NCBI GenBank assembly: GCA_022448645.1
Contig: JAKVBZ010000034.1
Span: 1 to 49,761, forward strand
DNA: 49,761 nt
Source of the DNA: Pirellulaceae bacterium
GTDB lineage: Bacteria; Planctomycetota; Planctomycetia; Pirellulales; Pirellulaceae
Reading direction: 5' to 3'
A program made the position numbers and the translations under genes. The notes under the pieces are model-generated. The model worked only from the letters and a program-made list of their open reading frames with translations. It did no database searches and was not told the DNA's origin. This document shows positions 37,288 to 45,970 of this stretch, piece after piece. Within the stretch, counting starts at the first letter, position 1. Each line of letters begins with the position of its first letter.

Positions 37288-38252
37288 CAGCCAGCATATG
37301 TTCCAGTCGCAAAGTCGAGGGGACACATTTCGTCGTGGAATACTCAGATTGCGATCTTGGAATCCTCGATGATAAAGTAGCCATCGAATCGCTTCTGGTC
37401 AGGGCAGCCGAGTCAACCGGTGGAACGATTGTCACGCGCGTCGTCCATCCTTTCCGACCTAGTGGCGTCACAGGCTGTATCATCCTCTCCAATGCACATC
37501 TGGCAATTCACACATGTCCACAAGCCGGGCAAGCCTCCATCGATCTCTACACATCTCGTGAACGCTGCGTGCAGGGAATCTACGCAGTTCTGGAAGAAAC
37601 GCTGAGACCGAAGGATTCGCAAATTCTGGTGGTGGATCGAGGCGTTGGCAGTCCCCAACAAATACAGGTTCGTGGGCATCGGCGCGTGGTATCTTACACG
37701 CTTGACTGCCGCCATCCGCAACTGCCCGACGGTATTTACGTCGGTCGTTCACCCGACCGTGGATTTGGCCTATTCGCTAGCCGCAACTTTTCAGATGGGG
37801 AATTGATATATGAAACGTTGGGAACGCTGGCCGAATGGGATGCGGAATTCATCGTGGAGCATGACTTGGGAACAAGCATCCACGACGCCGATTCTCTTGG
37901 CTATGAGCTGTCACCTGAATTGGACGACATCTGGCCCGAGAAGATCCGTGACACGATCGCTCGATATTATGGACTAAAAAACCCCTCACTGGCGGTGATC
38001 CACCAACACGTAACCGGCTTCTATAAGCGGGAAATGCTGATGACCGCATTCGACGGACTGAAGAATCATTCCGGTGACCCAAATACGGTAATAGACTGGC
38101 CAGCTGCGACGATTGAATTTGACGAAGAAGGTGTCCCCCGCTGGACGATTCCAACACTCGCCTCCAAGCCAATCAAGAGTGGCGATGAATTGAGCGTCGA
38201 TTATTGCACATCGCTCTTCGGTTACGTGCCGCCCAGCGATTGGCTCCCTTGA
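37284..38252 (+). CDS. Inactivated AdoMetDC domain fused to a SET methyltransferase domain (copy 2)
   Basis: 322 residues, a paralogue of the gene at 35234. The AdoMetDC part (13-122) starts GTHFVVEYSDCD. Its cleavage motif reads N70-A71-H72 in SNAHLAIHTCP, so the serine that becomes the pyruvoyl group is replaced by alanine and no active enzyme can form; the FTCG cysteine is S91. His76 remains. The SET part (about 152-307) is well kept: GRSPDRGFGLF (154-164), FDGLKNHSGDPNTV with NHS at 261-263, and SGDELSVDY (299-307). Both copies end in a similar short tail (PPSDWLP here, PPKHWLP in copy 1). The start overlaps the stop of the synthase-like gene (ATGA). An AdoMet-using methyltransferase is the most likely activity; its target is unknown. 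Confidence 0.85.
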   Translation: MTASICSSRKVEGTHFVVEYSDCDLGILDDKVAIESLLVRAAESTGGTIVTRVVHPFRPSGVTGCIILSNAHLAIHTCPQAGQASIDLYTSRERCVQGIYAVLEETLRPKDSQILVVDRGVGSPQQIQVRGHRRVVSYTLDCRHPQLPDGIYVGRSPDRGFGLFASRNFSDGELIYETLGTLAEWDAEFIVEHDLGTSIHDADSLGYELSPELDDIWPEKIRDTIARYYGLKNPSLAVIHQHVTGFYKREMLMTAFDGLKNHSGDPNTVIDWPAATIEFDEEGVPRWTIPTLASKPIKSGDELSVDYCTSLFGYVPPSDWLP

Positions 38253-38734
38253 ATCTACCAATCGCCAACCACCTGCGCTGACTCAGACAGGCACTGCCAA
38301 ACGGTAGCTTCACTTGGCAATTACAATCCCAACGTGCTCTAGCTAACGGCACCAGGCTCAGCAGTATCCATCGTAGCACTAACGGGTTCTGGTAGGGCCA
38401 ACTTCCCCCCATCTGAGGCAACGATCGACGCTAGAACGTTGTTCACCGGAAAGCCGTACCTCCGATAGGCAATTGAGATCCTTGCGAATGGAACCTTTTC
38501 AGCCAAGCGTCTGAAATCCGGGCGCAAGCCGCTGGCAGGCGCACAATTCTCAGGCGCCGAAAATCGTTACTGCTGCCTGAAATAGAAATTGATAAATTTT
38601 CATAAGTCGTTAATTGACGATTGACTGCAGCACATTGGTTCCGGTCCTGCGTAGGGCTACGCTCTCTTGGCATCCCAATTGCACTAGGGAAAGCCGGATA
38701 CGATTTTCACACCCTTACCTTTAGGAGCGGAACG
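38253..38734. other. Intergenic region before the RTX gene
   Basis: 482 bases. A weak stem (TGCCAA 38295-38300 with TTGGCA 38314-38319) lies soon after the operon but has no T-tract. The RTX frame is open back to 38621, but its good start is at 38735 with an AGGAG site (38723-38727). An AT-rich patch at about 38580-38615 may contain the promoter; no clear -35/-10 pair was found. Confidence 0.4.
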
Positions 38735-40705
38735 ATGGCTAGAAAGAAAAAATCTTCCAAACGCGACAAACAGTTACAGCGCAACCGCAAAAAAACGAAC
38801 TGCCGGATGGAGTCTCTGGAAACGCGTGAGATGCTGAGTTCCATGTCCTTTGTTGACGATGGTGTCCTGACTGTGACAGGAACTGAAGAAGCAGATACGA
38901 TTTCAGCTCATGTGGAAGAAGACCAGTTGATCGTGGGAATCAACGGGTCTCAACTATCATTTAACAACAACGAAGTCAGTCACATTCACGTCCAGGGGCT
39001 GGCGGGTAACGACTCCATCGACATTGACGAATCGGTTCGACAAACGACAACCCTAGAGGGTGGCACTGGTAACGATAGAATCGCAGCCGGTTCCGGATCG
39101 TCTACAGTCCTGGGCGGCCATGGTAATGACAAAATTCGTGGTGGCCGCTCCAACGACCGGTTGGATGGTGGCAACGGGAATGACACCATTCACGGTTCGT
39201 TTGGCAACGACAATATTCAAGGTGGGTACGGCGACGATACGCTGTATGGTGATGAAGGTAACGACCGAATTCAGGGAGATCCTACGGATATTACCCCCAC
39301 CAATCCGCTGGCCTCTCGCAACGTCGAGATCCTTCCTTCACCACTAAAAACCGGAAATGATCACATCGAAGGAGGTGCCGGAAACGATCAGCTCCTGGGT
39401 ATGTTTGGAAAAGACGTCATTTTGGGCGGCACCGGCAATGACCGGATCGATGGCGGATCGGGTAGTGATCGGATCGATGCAGGTTTCGGTAATGACAAGG
39501 TTCACGGCGGAGCCGGTGATGACTCGATTCAAGGTGGATGGGGAGACGACTTTTTGGCGGGTGACTCAGGCGATGATCGAATTGTCGGAGACCCGGTCAT
39601 TGTGGTTCCTGTTTCTCCTACGGGTCCCCAGCTGATCCCCAGTGGCAACGACACCATCGAAGGTGGTAGTGGCAACGACTCGTTGCAGGGTACGGTTGGA
39701 AACGACCGGATCCATGGAGGTGCGGGAAATGACCGCATCGACGGCGGTAGTGGAAATGATCACCTGGATGGTGGGTCCGGCAATGACCACATAGAAGGTG
39801 GTTTTGGGAACGACTCAATCCAGGGAGGCACCGGTGACGACACGCTCAACGGCGGAGCCGGAGACGATAGGATCGTGGGTGACCCCTTCGACCTGGAACC
39901 GGCCGACATATCACCCCTGACCACGGATGCGGAGAGACTCCCTCTTCCGCCAGAGACGGGTAACGACACAATCAACGGTGGTAGTGGAAATGATTCGCTA
40001 CACGGCATGATTGGTAACGACAGGATCGTTGGTGGGTTCGGCAACGACACGATCGATGGCGGCAGCGGTCATGACAAGCTCTACGGCGGTTGGGGTGAAG
40101 ACCACATCACTGGCGGCTACGGAAACGATTATATCCAAGGCGGAGTGGGCAACGACGTGCTCTCCGGAGAAGCTGGGGACGACGTGATCGATGGCGACCA
40201 CCATCTGCAACCCACCGCCGTGAATGCCAACAGCCCCCAAATTCTGCCGCGCGGTGGTAACGACAAGATTGACGGTGGTAGCGGTAACGACTCGCTCCGT
40301 GGCATGATGGGTAACGATACCATCCGCGGAGGGTCTGGGAATGATCGCATCGACGGCGGACTCGGCAACGATCGTTTATCCGGAGGAGCTGGGGACGACT
40401 CGATAATGGGTAGCAGCGGCAACGATGTTCTCCATGGTGGCGAAGGTCGCGACCGGCTCCATGGAGGAACCGGCAATGACCAATTGTTCGGTGGCGACGG
40501 CAACGATTCGCTTCACGGTGGCAGTGGCACGGACGTGCTCTTCGGCCAACTCGGCAATGATTATCTGAACGGCGGCAGCGGAACCGACTTTATGGACGGT
40601 GGCCGTGGTCACGACTATATCTTCGCCGTGGACAATTGGGTAGACTTCATCGTCCGTGACCGTCATGACAGGGTACGGAAGGATCGCTTCGACGTGATGA
40701 TTTAG
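38735..40705 (+). CDS. Extracellular RTX (hemolysin-type calcium-binding) repeat protein
   Basis: 656 residues. A basic N-terminus (MARKKKSSKRDKQ) leads to ESLETREMLSS, the LE-x-R-x-ML motif found at the start of large planctomycete extracellular proteins. A beta-rich segment follows to about residue 108. Then come roughly 520 residues of nonapeptide RTX repeats (GGxGNDxIxG), which bind calcium and fold into parallel beta-rolls outside the cell. Four proline-rich linkers interrupt the repeats about every 100 residues. The C-terminus (FIVRDRHDRVRKDRFDVMI) may act as a cap or secretion signal. No ABC exporter or outer-membrane channel gene is adjacent. A strong terminator follows. Confidence 0.88.
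   Translation: MARKKKSSKRDKQLQRNRKKTNCRMESLETREMLSSMSFVDDGVLTVTGTEEADTISAHVEEDQLIVGINGSQLSFNNNEVSHIHVQGLAGNDSIDIDESVRQTTTLEGGTGNDRIAAGSGSSTVLGGHGNDKIRGGRSNDRLDGGNGNDTIHGSFGNDNIQGGYGDDTLYGDEGNDRIQGDPTDITPTNPLASRNVEILPSPLKTGNDHIEGGAGNDQLLGMFGKDVILGGTGNDRIDGGSGSDRIDAGFGNDKVHGGAGDDSIQGGWGDDFLAGDSGDDRIVGDPVIVVPVSPTGPQLIPSGNDTIEGGSGNDSLQGTVGNDRIHGGAGNDRIDGGSGNDHLDGGSGNDHIEGGFGNDSIQGGTGDDTLNGGAGDDRIVGDPFDLEPADISPLTTDAERLPLPPETGNDTINGGSGNDSLHGMIGNDRIVGGFGNDTIDGGSGHDKLYGGWGEDHITGGYGNDYIQGGVGNDVLSGEAGDDVIDGDHHLQPTAVNANSPQILPRGGNDKIDGGSGNDSLRGMMGNDTIRGGSGNDRIDGGLGNDRLSGGAGDDSIMGSSGNDVLHGGEGRDRLHGGTGNDQLFGGDGNDSLHGGSGTDVLFGQLGNDYLNGGSGTDFMDGGRGHDYIFAVDNWVDFIVRDRHDRVRKDRFDVMI
39056..40624 (+). repeat. RTX coding repeats with a higher-order period of about 300 bases
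   Basis: The DNA coding for the GGxGNDxIxG repeats is itself repetitive (27-base units). Above that, proline-rich linkers beginning GDP or GDH and ending GND occur at about 39277-39360, 39589-39650, 39880-39965 and 40190-40260. This defines four large blocks that probably arose by duplication of a block of seven to nine nonapeptides. Confidence 0.75.
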
Positions 40706-40726
40706 CCCGCTACATCGATTACGTCA

Positions 40727-40768
40727 GCATCAGCCTCGAGACGTTCCTCGGGGCTGATGCTCTTTCTT
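40727..40768 (+). terminator. Rho-independent terminator of the RTX gene
   Basis: A 14-pair stem (40727-40740 with 40747-40760, one G-T pair) closes a six-base loop, ACGTTC. The descending arm is followed directly by TCTTTCTT. It starts 22 bases after the RTX stop codon, where a terminator is expected. Confidence 0.8.
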
Positions 40769-41168
40769 GGCGTCTTCCGTCAGGGCCGGTGGATGAAACC
40801 GGAATCTTTTTTTCTTTTCTAAAACGGCGATCACTTCTTTTGACAAGCCTGGAGTTCCACTGATATCCGCAGCGAGAAAAGTACGCGAAAACGTGCGCAA
40901 CGAATCACGTTTTCCAAACGGCAGCATTGGCTCCGTCTGGCGGTTTGTTTCAATGATTTTGTGTGGGCGTACGAAGAACAGGTACACGCAATCTTGTCGG
41001 CACTGAACATCGCTCAGATACGGTTCGTTTCCAGGTGGGAATCTTCGTCGATTTAAAAGAGACCAATGGCCAATCTCCGCAACCCAATACTGAGATGTCG
41101 ACAAAGACCTGTCAGTAAAGACACAGTGGCCCGGAGAATTCTGACGGCGTCTGAAAGCTAGGGACCGC

Positions 41169-42254
41169 TTATTTCTCTAGCTCCACGGGCGGCTTTTCGT
41201 AAAGTTGGTAAAGCTCGATCACCCCATCGTTACTGACGTAGGTCTCTGGTGTCGAGTGCCTACCATTGCCACCACGACCATTCGTTTGAAAACGAGAGAC
41301 GGCCAATTGCCAGCCGTCCGGATGCAAGACGACCTCATAGCCACTGAGCATCTTGATCGCATGGATCGGAACTGGATTTTCTAGACTCCAAAATGAAAGG
41401 GAAGCGCCAGAAGCCCCTTCCCCAATTCCAGCCAGCGTACCATCGGGCAGAAACTGCAAGCCATTGACTGGACCATCGGCCTCAATCGTGGGCTTGAGTT
41501 GAATTTTCTCCTTACCTGTTTTGACTTCTATCAAGACCACCAACGGATCTCCCGGACAAAACGCATTGCTTTTGGCATTGGTCATGCCCCCGCAGGCCAA
41601 CAGGTCACGTTTCGAGTCGAATGCCATAGCTCGTACCCCACCTACCTCGGCCAAAAAATTCTCCAAGCGGGTGTGTAACACGGTCAGGTCCAACTCTTGG
41701 ATCACCTCGCCACTGGCAATATCCCATTGCTTGACCTTACCCATCTGGTCACCGCAAAAGAGGCTCTTGTTATCCGGATGGAACAGCAGGCTAAAGATAT
41801 AACCTTCGTGCCCTGCTAGTTGCAGGGTCGCTTGACCTGTGGCAGACCACAGTTTGACAACGCGATCATTACCACCGGTAGCCACAAGCTTGCCATCCGG
41901 ACTAACCGCCACTTTCCTGGCCCAACTCTGGTGGGCATCCGTCTTACTCCAGAGTTGTCTCGGTTGGGCTCCGGTGTAATCCCAGCAAAATAGCCCTCCG
42001 TGGTAATCGACCGAGTAGAGCCGTTGTTGATCCGGATGAAAGGCCAGGTCACCGACCCAACCAGCATGACCCTTGATAGCCACACGTTCATCGGATGCCA
42101 GCTCCCAACGCTGCAACTGCGCATCAATGCCAGCAGCAACCAGAAATTTTCCACAAGGGCTGAACTGGAGCGCCGTCAGCTGGCGTTCCCATTGGAATTT
42201 TTTTTCAGACCAGGCCTTGGTAACGTCGAGTTGACGTTCCATCAAGTGTTTCAT
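41169..42254 (-). CDS. WD40 repeat protein
   Basis: 361 residues with at least five WD40-type blades; typical ends are LQRWEL, LFCWDY, VVKLWSA and VKQWDI, each preceded by a His or Asp turn such as HPDQQRLYS and SPDGKLVATGGND. A beta-propeller for protein binding is expected. There is no signal peptide, so it is probably cytoplasmic or anchored by its partner. Its ATG (42252-42254) overlaps the DUF1501 stop codon (ATGA), so it is the last gene of the DUF1549-DUF1501-WD40 operon, a recurrent planctomycete arrangement whose purpose is not settled. An upstream in-frame ATG at 42281 would overlap DUF1501 further. Confidence 0.85.
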   Translation of the reverse strand: MKHLMERQLDVTKAWSEKKFQWERQLTALQFSPCGKFLVAAGIDAQLQRWELASDERVAIKGHAGWVGDLAFHPDQQRLYSVDYHGGLFCWDYTGAQPRQLWSKTDAHQSWARKVAVSPDGKLVATGGNDRVVKLWSATGQATLQLAGHEGYIFSLLFHPDNKSLFCGDQMGKVKQWDIASGEVIQELDLTVLHTRLENFLAEVGGVRAMAFDSKRDLLACGGMTNAKSNAFCPGDPLVVLIEVKTGKEKIQLKPTIEADGPVNGLQFLPDGTLAGIGEGASGASLSFWSLENPVPIHAIKMLSGYEVVLHPDGWQLAVSRFQTNGRGGNGRHSTPETYVSNDGVIELYQLYEKPPVELEK

Positions 42255-43516
42255 GCCAACAACTCCTTGATGGGACCACATTCGTCATGGGCGATGGGAA
42301 GTGGCTGGCCATTGTTCTGGTATTCTGTCGTCGACGAATCAATATCCATCGCCTTGAAGACCGTATGAAAAATATGGCCGATATCATATCCCTGACCATC
42401 AACCCAGGCGCCATTGGGAGTCGTCTTACCCAGCACCAGCCCTCGATTCAAACCACAACCGGCCATCGCCAGTGACCAGGCTTCTGGCCAGTGATCACGC
42501 CCTAACCGTTGGTTGATCTTGGGAGTACGACCAAATTCAGACATCAGGAGAACAAGCACGTTGTCGAGTAGACCACTTTGCTGCCAGTCTTCGATGAGTG
42601 CCGCAAACGGCTTATCGATCTGTGGTACAAGATCGAGGTGCATGTTGAAATTGTCACCATGCGTATCCCAGTGATACGAATGACACTGCACGAACAGGAC
42701 TCCCTCTTCGATCAAGCGTTTTGATTGCAGGATATGGCGACCGAGCGGATGAGAACCATAACGTTCCAGGTCTTTCGGCGCAAAATCAGCAAACAGGTCC
42801 TTGCGCCGAATCAGCTTTTCTGCCATCTGAAATGAGTAATCATAGGCCTGTACTTTGGCACTACGGCGACCTTTTAGAAAGGTCGTATTGAGTCGCTTGC
42901 GAATGTTGTTACGAACTTGGTCACGGTGATCGTCCATTTCCGGTGGTCGATTGATATGCACGGGTGGTTTACCGTCACCAAGCGCCAGCGCACCATATTT
43001 GGCACCGAGAAAGCCACCGTGCTGCCAGATAAATCCTCCCGACCCAGGTTTCACCCAGATGTAGTTCGGCAACTCATTATCAGATTTCCCCTTCAGGTGG
43101 GACATGGCGGCACCCATGTATGGATAGGTGACACCACGGTTTTTGGGATCACCTCGCAAAATTCTTGGCACACCGGTCGAGTGATTTTCGTCCTTGGTGC
43201 ACATACTGCGAACAACCGCCAGGTGCTGCATCTGCTGGGCCGTGTGGGGCATCAGTTCACTGATATGGATACCCGGCAAGGTCGTGGGAATGGAACGAAA
43301 TGGACCACCAAACTCGGTTCCCGGTTTGGGATCCCAGCTTTCTAATTGGCTCATTCCTCCGTCCAGCCAAATCAACAACACCTGCTTTTGTTTTGATTGG
43401 AGCTCATCGGCAACCAGTGGGCTCAACAAGCTTCCGGCCCCCAAGCCGGCAAACGTGCCAAGCACCTGTCGTCGCGACAACTCATGCTGTGGACTATGGC
43501 ATTGAAATGGATGCAT
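42251..43516 (-). CDS. DUF1501 domain-containing protein
   Basis: 421 residues. The N-terminus holds a twin-arginine signal (SRRQVLGTFAGLGAGSLL), so it is exported folded. The rest is a DUF1501 domain, related to alkaline phosphatase/sulfatase folds: VLLIWLDGGMSQLESWDPKP at the beginning supplies the metal-binding Asp, and LMSEFGRTPKIN plus GRDHWPEAWS near the end are the most conserved family segments. It sits 16 bases after the DUF1549 gene and overlaps the WD40 gene. Such pairs are abundant in planctomycetes and are often suggested to act in polymer breakdown, but no activity is proven. Confidence 0.93.
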   Translation of the reverse strand: MHPFQCHSPQHELSRRQVLGTFAGLGAGSLLSPLVADELQSKQKQVLLIWLDGGMSQLESWDPKPGTEFGGPFRSIPTTLPGIHISELMPHTAQQMQHLAVVRSMCTKDENHSTGVPRILRGDPKNRGVTYPYMGAAMSHLKGKSDNELPNYIWVKPGSGGFIWQHGGFLGAKYGALALGDGKPPVHINRPPEMDDHRDQVRNNIRKRLNTTFLKGRRSAKVQAYDYSFQMAEKLIRRKDLFADFAPKDLERYGSHPLGRHILQSKRLIEEGVLFVQCHSYHWDTHGDNFNMHLDLVPQIDKPFAALIEDWQQSGLLDNVLVLLMSEFGRTPKINQRLGRDHWPEAWSLAMAGCGLNRGLVLGKTTPNGAWVDGQGYDIGHIFHTVFKAMDIDSSTTEYQNNGQPLPIAHDECGPIKELLA

Positions 43517-43532
43517 AACGAAAAGGCTTCAC

Positions 43533-45194
43533 CTAGTGGTTCAGTTTAAACTCCGCCGAGGTGATCAGTGCCCAGGCATAATCACTGATGGCCGCTGTCC
43601 GACGCGTGGTGTTCTGTTCCAGGCACTGCAGAAAATCATTCGTTTCCTGTTCGCTAGGATTCCTGGCCAGGATGGTAGTGAATAACTCCTCGGCAATCTG
43701 CTGGGAATCCTCCATCTGCTCAAGCCTTCCGATGAAAGGGCCTTTTTCCGGCTGGAGCCAGTCAAGGATTAATTGTTCATTCATCAGAAATAATGCCTGT
43801 CCCATTGAGGGTTGGAATTCAACTTCGGCTTCACCAGGCGGATTACCAAAGATGGACGTAAACAAAAGCATTGTGTCGCTGAAATTGTCCGGAGCAGGAA
43901 TGCGACCGTTAATATAGTCCTTGACATTAAATGTCGAATCTTCCGGGAGATCCTGCTTGGCCATCTCCTCTAGAACGCCAGTCACCCGCATGATACTCCA
44001 GGCAGTTTGCTCGGGTGTCATCCCTTTGGCATTAGCAACTCGGTAGGACTCCGGCGTTACCTCTTGGACTGTCACGCCAGCCGGCAAGAGACTGGTGCGT
44101 TGGTAAACCCGGGTCCGTGCCAGCACGCTCAGTAACCATTTCACATCAAATTGGTGCGCCACGAACTCATCAGCCAACAGCTTCAATAACTCAGGGTGCG
44201 AAGCGGGATTCTCAGCATGCATCATCTCCAACGGGTGGACCAGTCCCCGCCCCATCATCAGATACCAGAAACGGTTGACACTATTCTCCACAAAACGACG
44301 GTTACTGGCTAAGGTCAATTCCTTAGCCAAGATCTGTCTTGGTTGAAACTTGGGAACGCCCGGTAACCCGCCGGCGGCAGGCTGAGCCAATTCCTGGCCC
44401 TTTTCAAAGACGGGAACCGCGACCTCCTGACCGCCCGGCAAACGGGGACCAATCTGGTCTTTCTGGTCCGGTGAAAACACGCTCTGAAATTCAAGCTTTC
44501 CCGTAGCCACGCCTTCCACCAGGAAGGTCTGGTTCTTGCCCGTGTGCAGGGCCATCTCGCTCTGGTTGAGAAAGGCTAGCAGGCCAAAGTAATCCGCCTG
44601 CTTGAATTCATCGACGGTAGGATGATTGTGGCACTTCGCACAGTGAATATTCATGCCCAGGAAGAATCTCGCCACATCCTGCGTCATCCGGTCGTGGCCA
44701 GTACGACCGGTCACCGTAAAAAACTTGAGCGTCCCCTGGGTCTGATCGTTACTGGCATCCGCCTGAATGATCTCACGCACGATTTGATCCCATGGCTTGT
44801 TATTGGCAAACGAAGATTCAAGAAATGAATTCCACTGTGCGATCGGCACTGTGGAACCGGTGCGGCGTTCCAACAACATTACCGTAAACGCCTCTCGAAG
44901 CCGTCGCGCATAGGCGTCGTGGTTAAGCAAATGATCGATCAACTCGGACCGTTTTTGCGGATTCTCGTCGACCAAGAAATTACGCACCTGGGCAGCAGTA
45001 GGAACGATCCCGTTGAGATCCAGATAAATGCGACGTAAAAATTCAGCGTCACTCGCCTGACCTGCCACGTTTCCATGGACCTTCGCTTCAATCAACTGAT
45101 CGATCCGGTCCGAGAGCGGATCTTGTCCATAAACCGTAGCGACGCAGACCAAAAGCATGGCAACGGCAAAGCGGCGACTAGCTGTTCTGATCAT
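43533..45194 (-). CDS. DUF1549/DUF1553 domain-containing protein
   Basis: 553 residues from the ATG at 45194, which starts a clear signal peptide (TASRRFAVAMLLVCVATVYG). The first domain (about 30-220) is DUF1549, with RRIYLDLNGIVPTAAQV and the c-type-haem-like motif CAKCHNHP. The second (about 280-540) is DUF1553, with FVENSVNRFWYLMMGRGLV and ARTRVYQRTS. It works with DUF1501 proteins in unknown periplasmic chemistry. The frame stays open to 45572, but the extra 126 codons would put the signal peptide inside the protein, so I exclude them. Confidence 0.92.
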   Translation of the reverse strand: MIRTASRRFAVAMLLVCVATVYGQDPLSDRIDQLIEAKVHGNVAGQASDAEFLRRIYLDLNGIVPTAAQVRNFLVDENPQKRSELIDHLLNHDAYARRLREAFTVMLLERRTGSTVPIAQWNSFLESSFANNKPWDQIVREIIQADASNDQTQGTLKFFTVTGRTGHDRMTQDVARFFLGMNIHCAKCHNHPTVDEFKQADYFGLLAFLNQSEMALHTGKNQTFLVEGVATGKLEFQSVFSPDQKDQIGPRLPGGQEVAVPVFEKGQELAQPAAGGLPGVPKFQPRQILAKELTLASNRRFVENSVNRFWYLMMGRGLVHPLEMMHAENPASHPELLKLLADEFVAHQFDVKWLLSVLARTRVYQRTSLLPAGVTVQEVTPESYRVANAKGMTPEQTAWSIMRVTGVLEEMAKQDLPEDSTFNVKDYINGRIPAPDNFSDTMLLFTSIFGNPPGEAEVEFQPSMGQALFLMNEQLILDWLQPEKGPFIGRLEQMEDSQQIAEELFTTILARNPSEQETNDFLQCLEQNTTRRTAAISDYAWALITSAEFKLNH

Positions 45195-45970
45195 GGCTGG
45201 GTTCCAGTTGAAATCGGCTGAACCACTCAAGAATAATAGAAACTCGAAAACAAACAAATTCCCCCCCACAAAAATCGGCCCTGAAATCTGCTCGCCGCCT
45301 TTTTGAAGCGTCAATTTCCACTCCTCCCATTCAAGAGGATCACAAGGCCACCCGATACCCGCGGTTAAAACGAGCACTGTCATCAACAGGTATTCGCCGG
45401 CTTTCGGGGTAGAGTTCCAAAGAATAGTAGCAGGACCATAGCGGAAAATACCTCCCTCCGTGACGCCTGGTTTCGTCAGTTTCACAGTCCTCATCGAGTC
45501 TACAGAACGCAAAACAACGCCCTCAGAACCTATTTGTACGATTACCCGTGCCAAACTCTTTGAGCTAGACAATTAGAAATCCCGCAACCGGTGTCTGTGT
45601 AGCAAGGAAGATCCGGAATACCTCGCAAAACGACGAATGTCAGATACCGCTGAAAGTCAGGGGAAAGGACCTGAGAACCATATTCTATCTTTCCTTCCCG
45701 GATCACTCACCTGACACGATCGCACTTCACTAAATCATGCATTCGGTGTATGGTGTGCCCGAGAAACGAAGTGTTCCCCTGAAAAAATCATTAGACTTCC
45801 ATTGGTACTCTAAACGATCCGTTCAAGAGGCAAACATCCCTCTGAATTGCCGCATTGTCCAGTTGCAGGCTTGGTGAGAATAGAAAGGGATTACGTTCGT
45901 ACCAACGCGTTACTTTTCGAACAAATCTACCCCGTCGTTCTCGTAGCAAAAGGCATTAAAGAACATCAGA
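45195..45970. other. Divergent intergenic region between DUF1549 gene and SpeD-SpeE fusion
   Basis: 776 bases. The DUF1549 frame stays open on the minus strand to 45572, probably by chance. Two divergent promoters are expected, but I find no convincing boxes. A loose purine/pyrimidine inverted pair near 45661-45700 is imperfect and not reported as a structure. Confidence 0.4.

Noticed and set aside
38986..40666. Many long antisense open frames across the RTX gene
   Set aside because: They follow from the repetitive GGN-GAY codon pattern of the RTX repeats on the other strand and show only low-complexity Ser/Pro or Val/Ala sequence.
40730..41104. 124-codon minus-strand open frame after the RTX gene
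   Set aside because: Its 3' end lies inside the RTX terminator hairpin, it has no ribosome-binding site I can see and no recognisable domain. A chance frame is more likely than a gene.
45195..45572. 126-codon N-terminal extension of the DUF1549 protein
   Set aside because: It would place the signal peptide in the middle of the protein; the ATG at 45194 begins a clean signal sequence.
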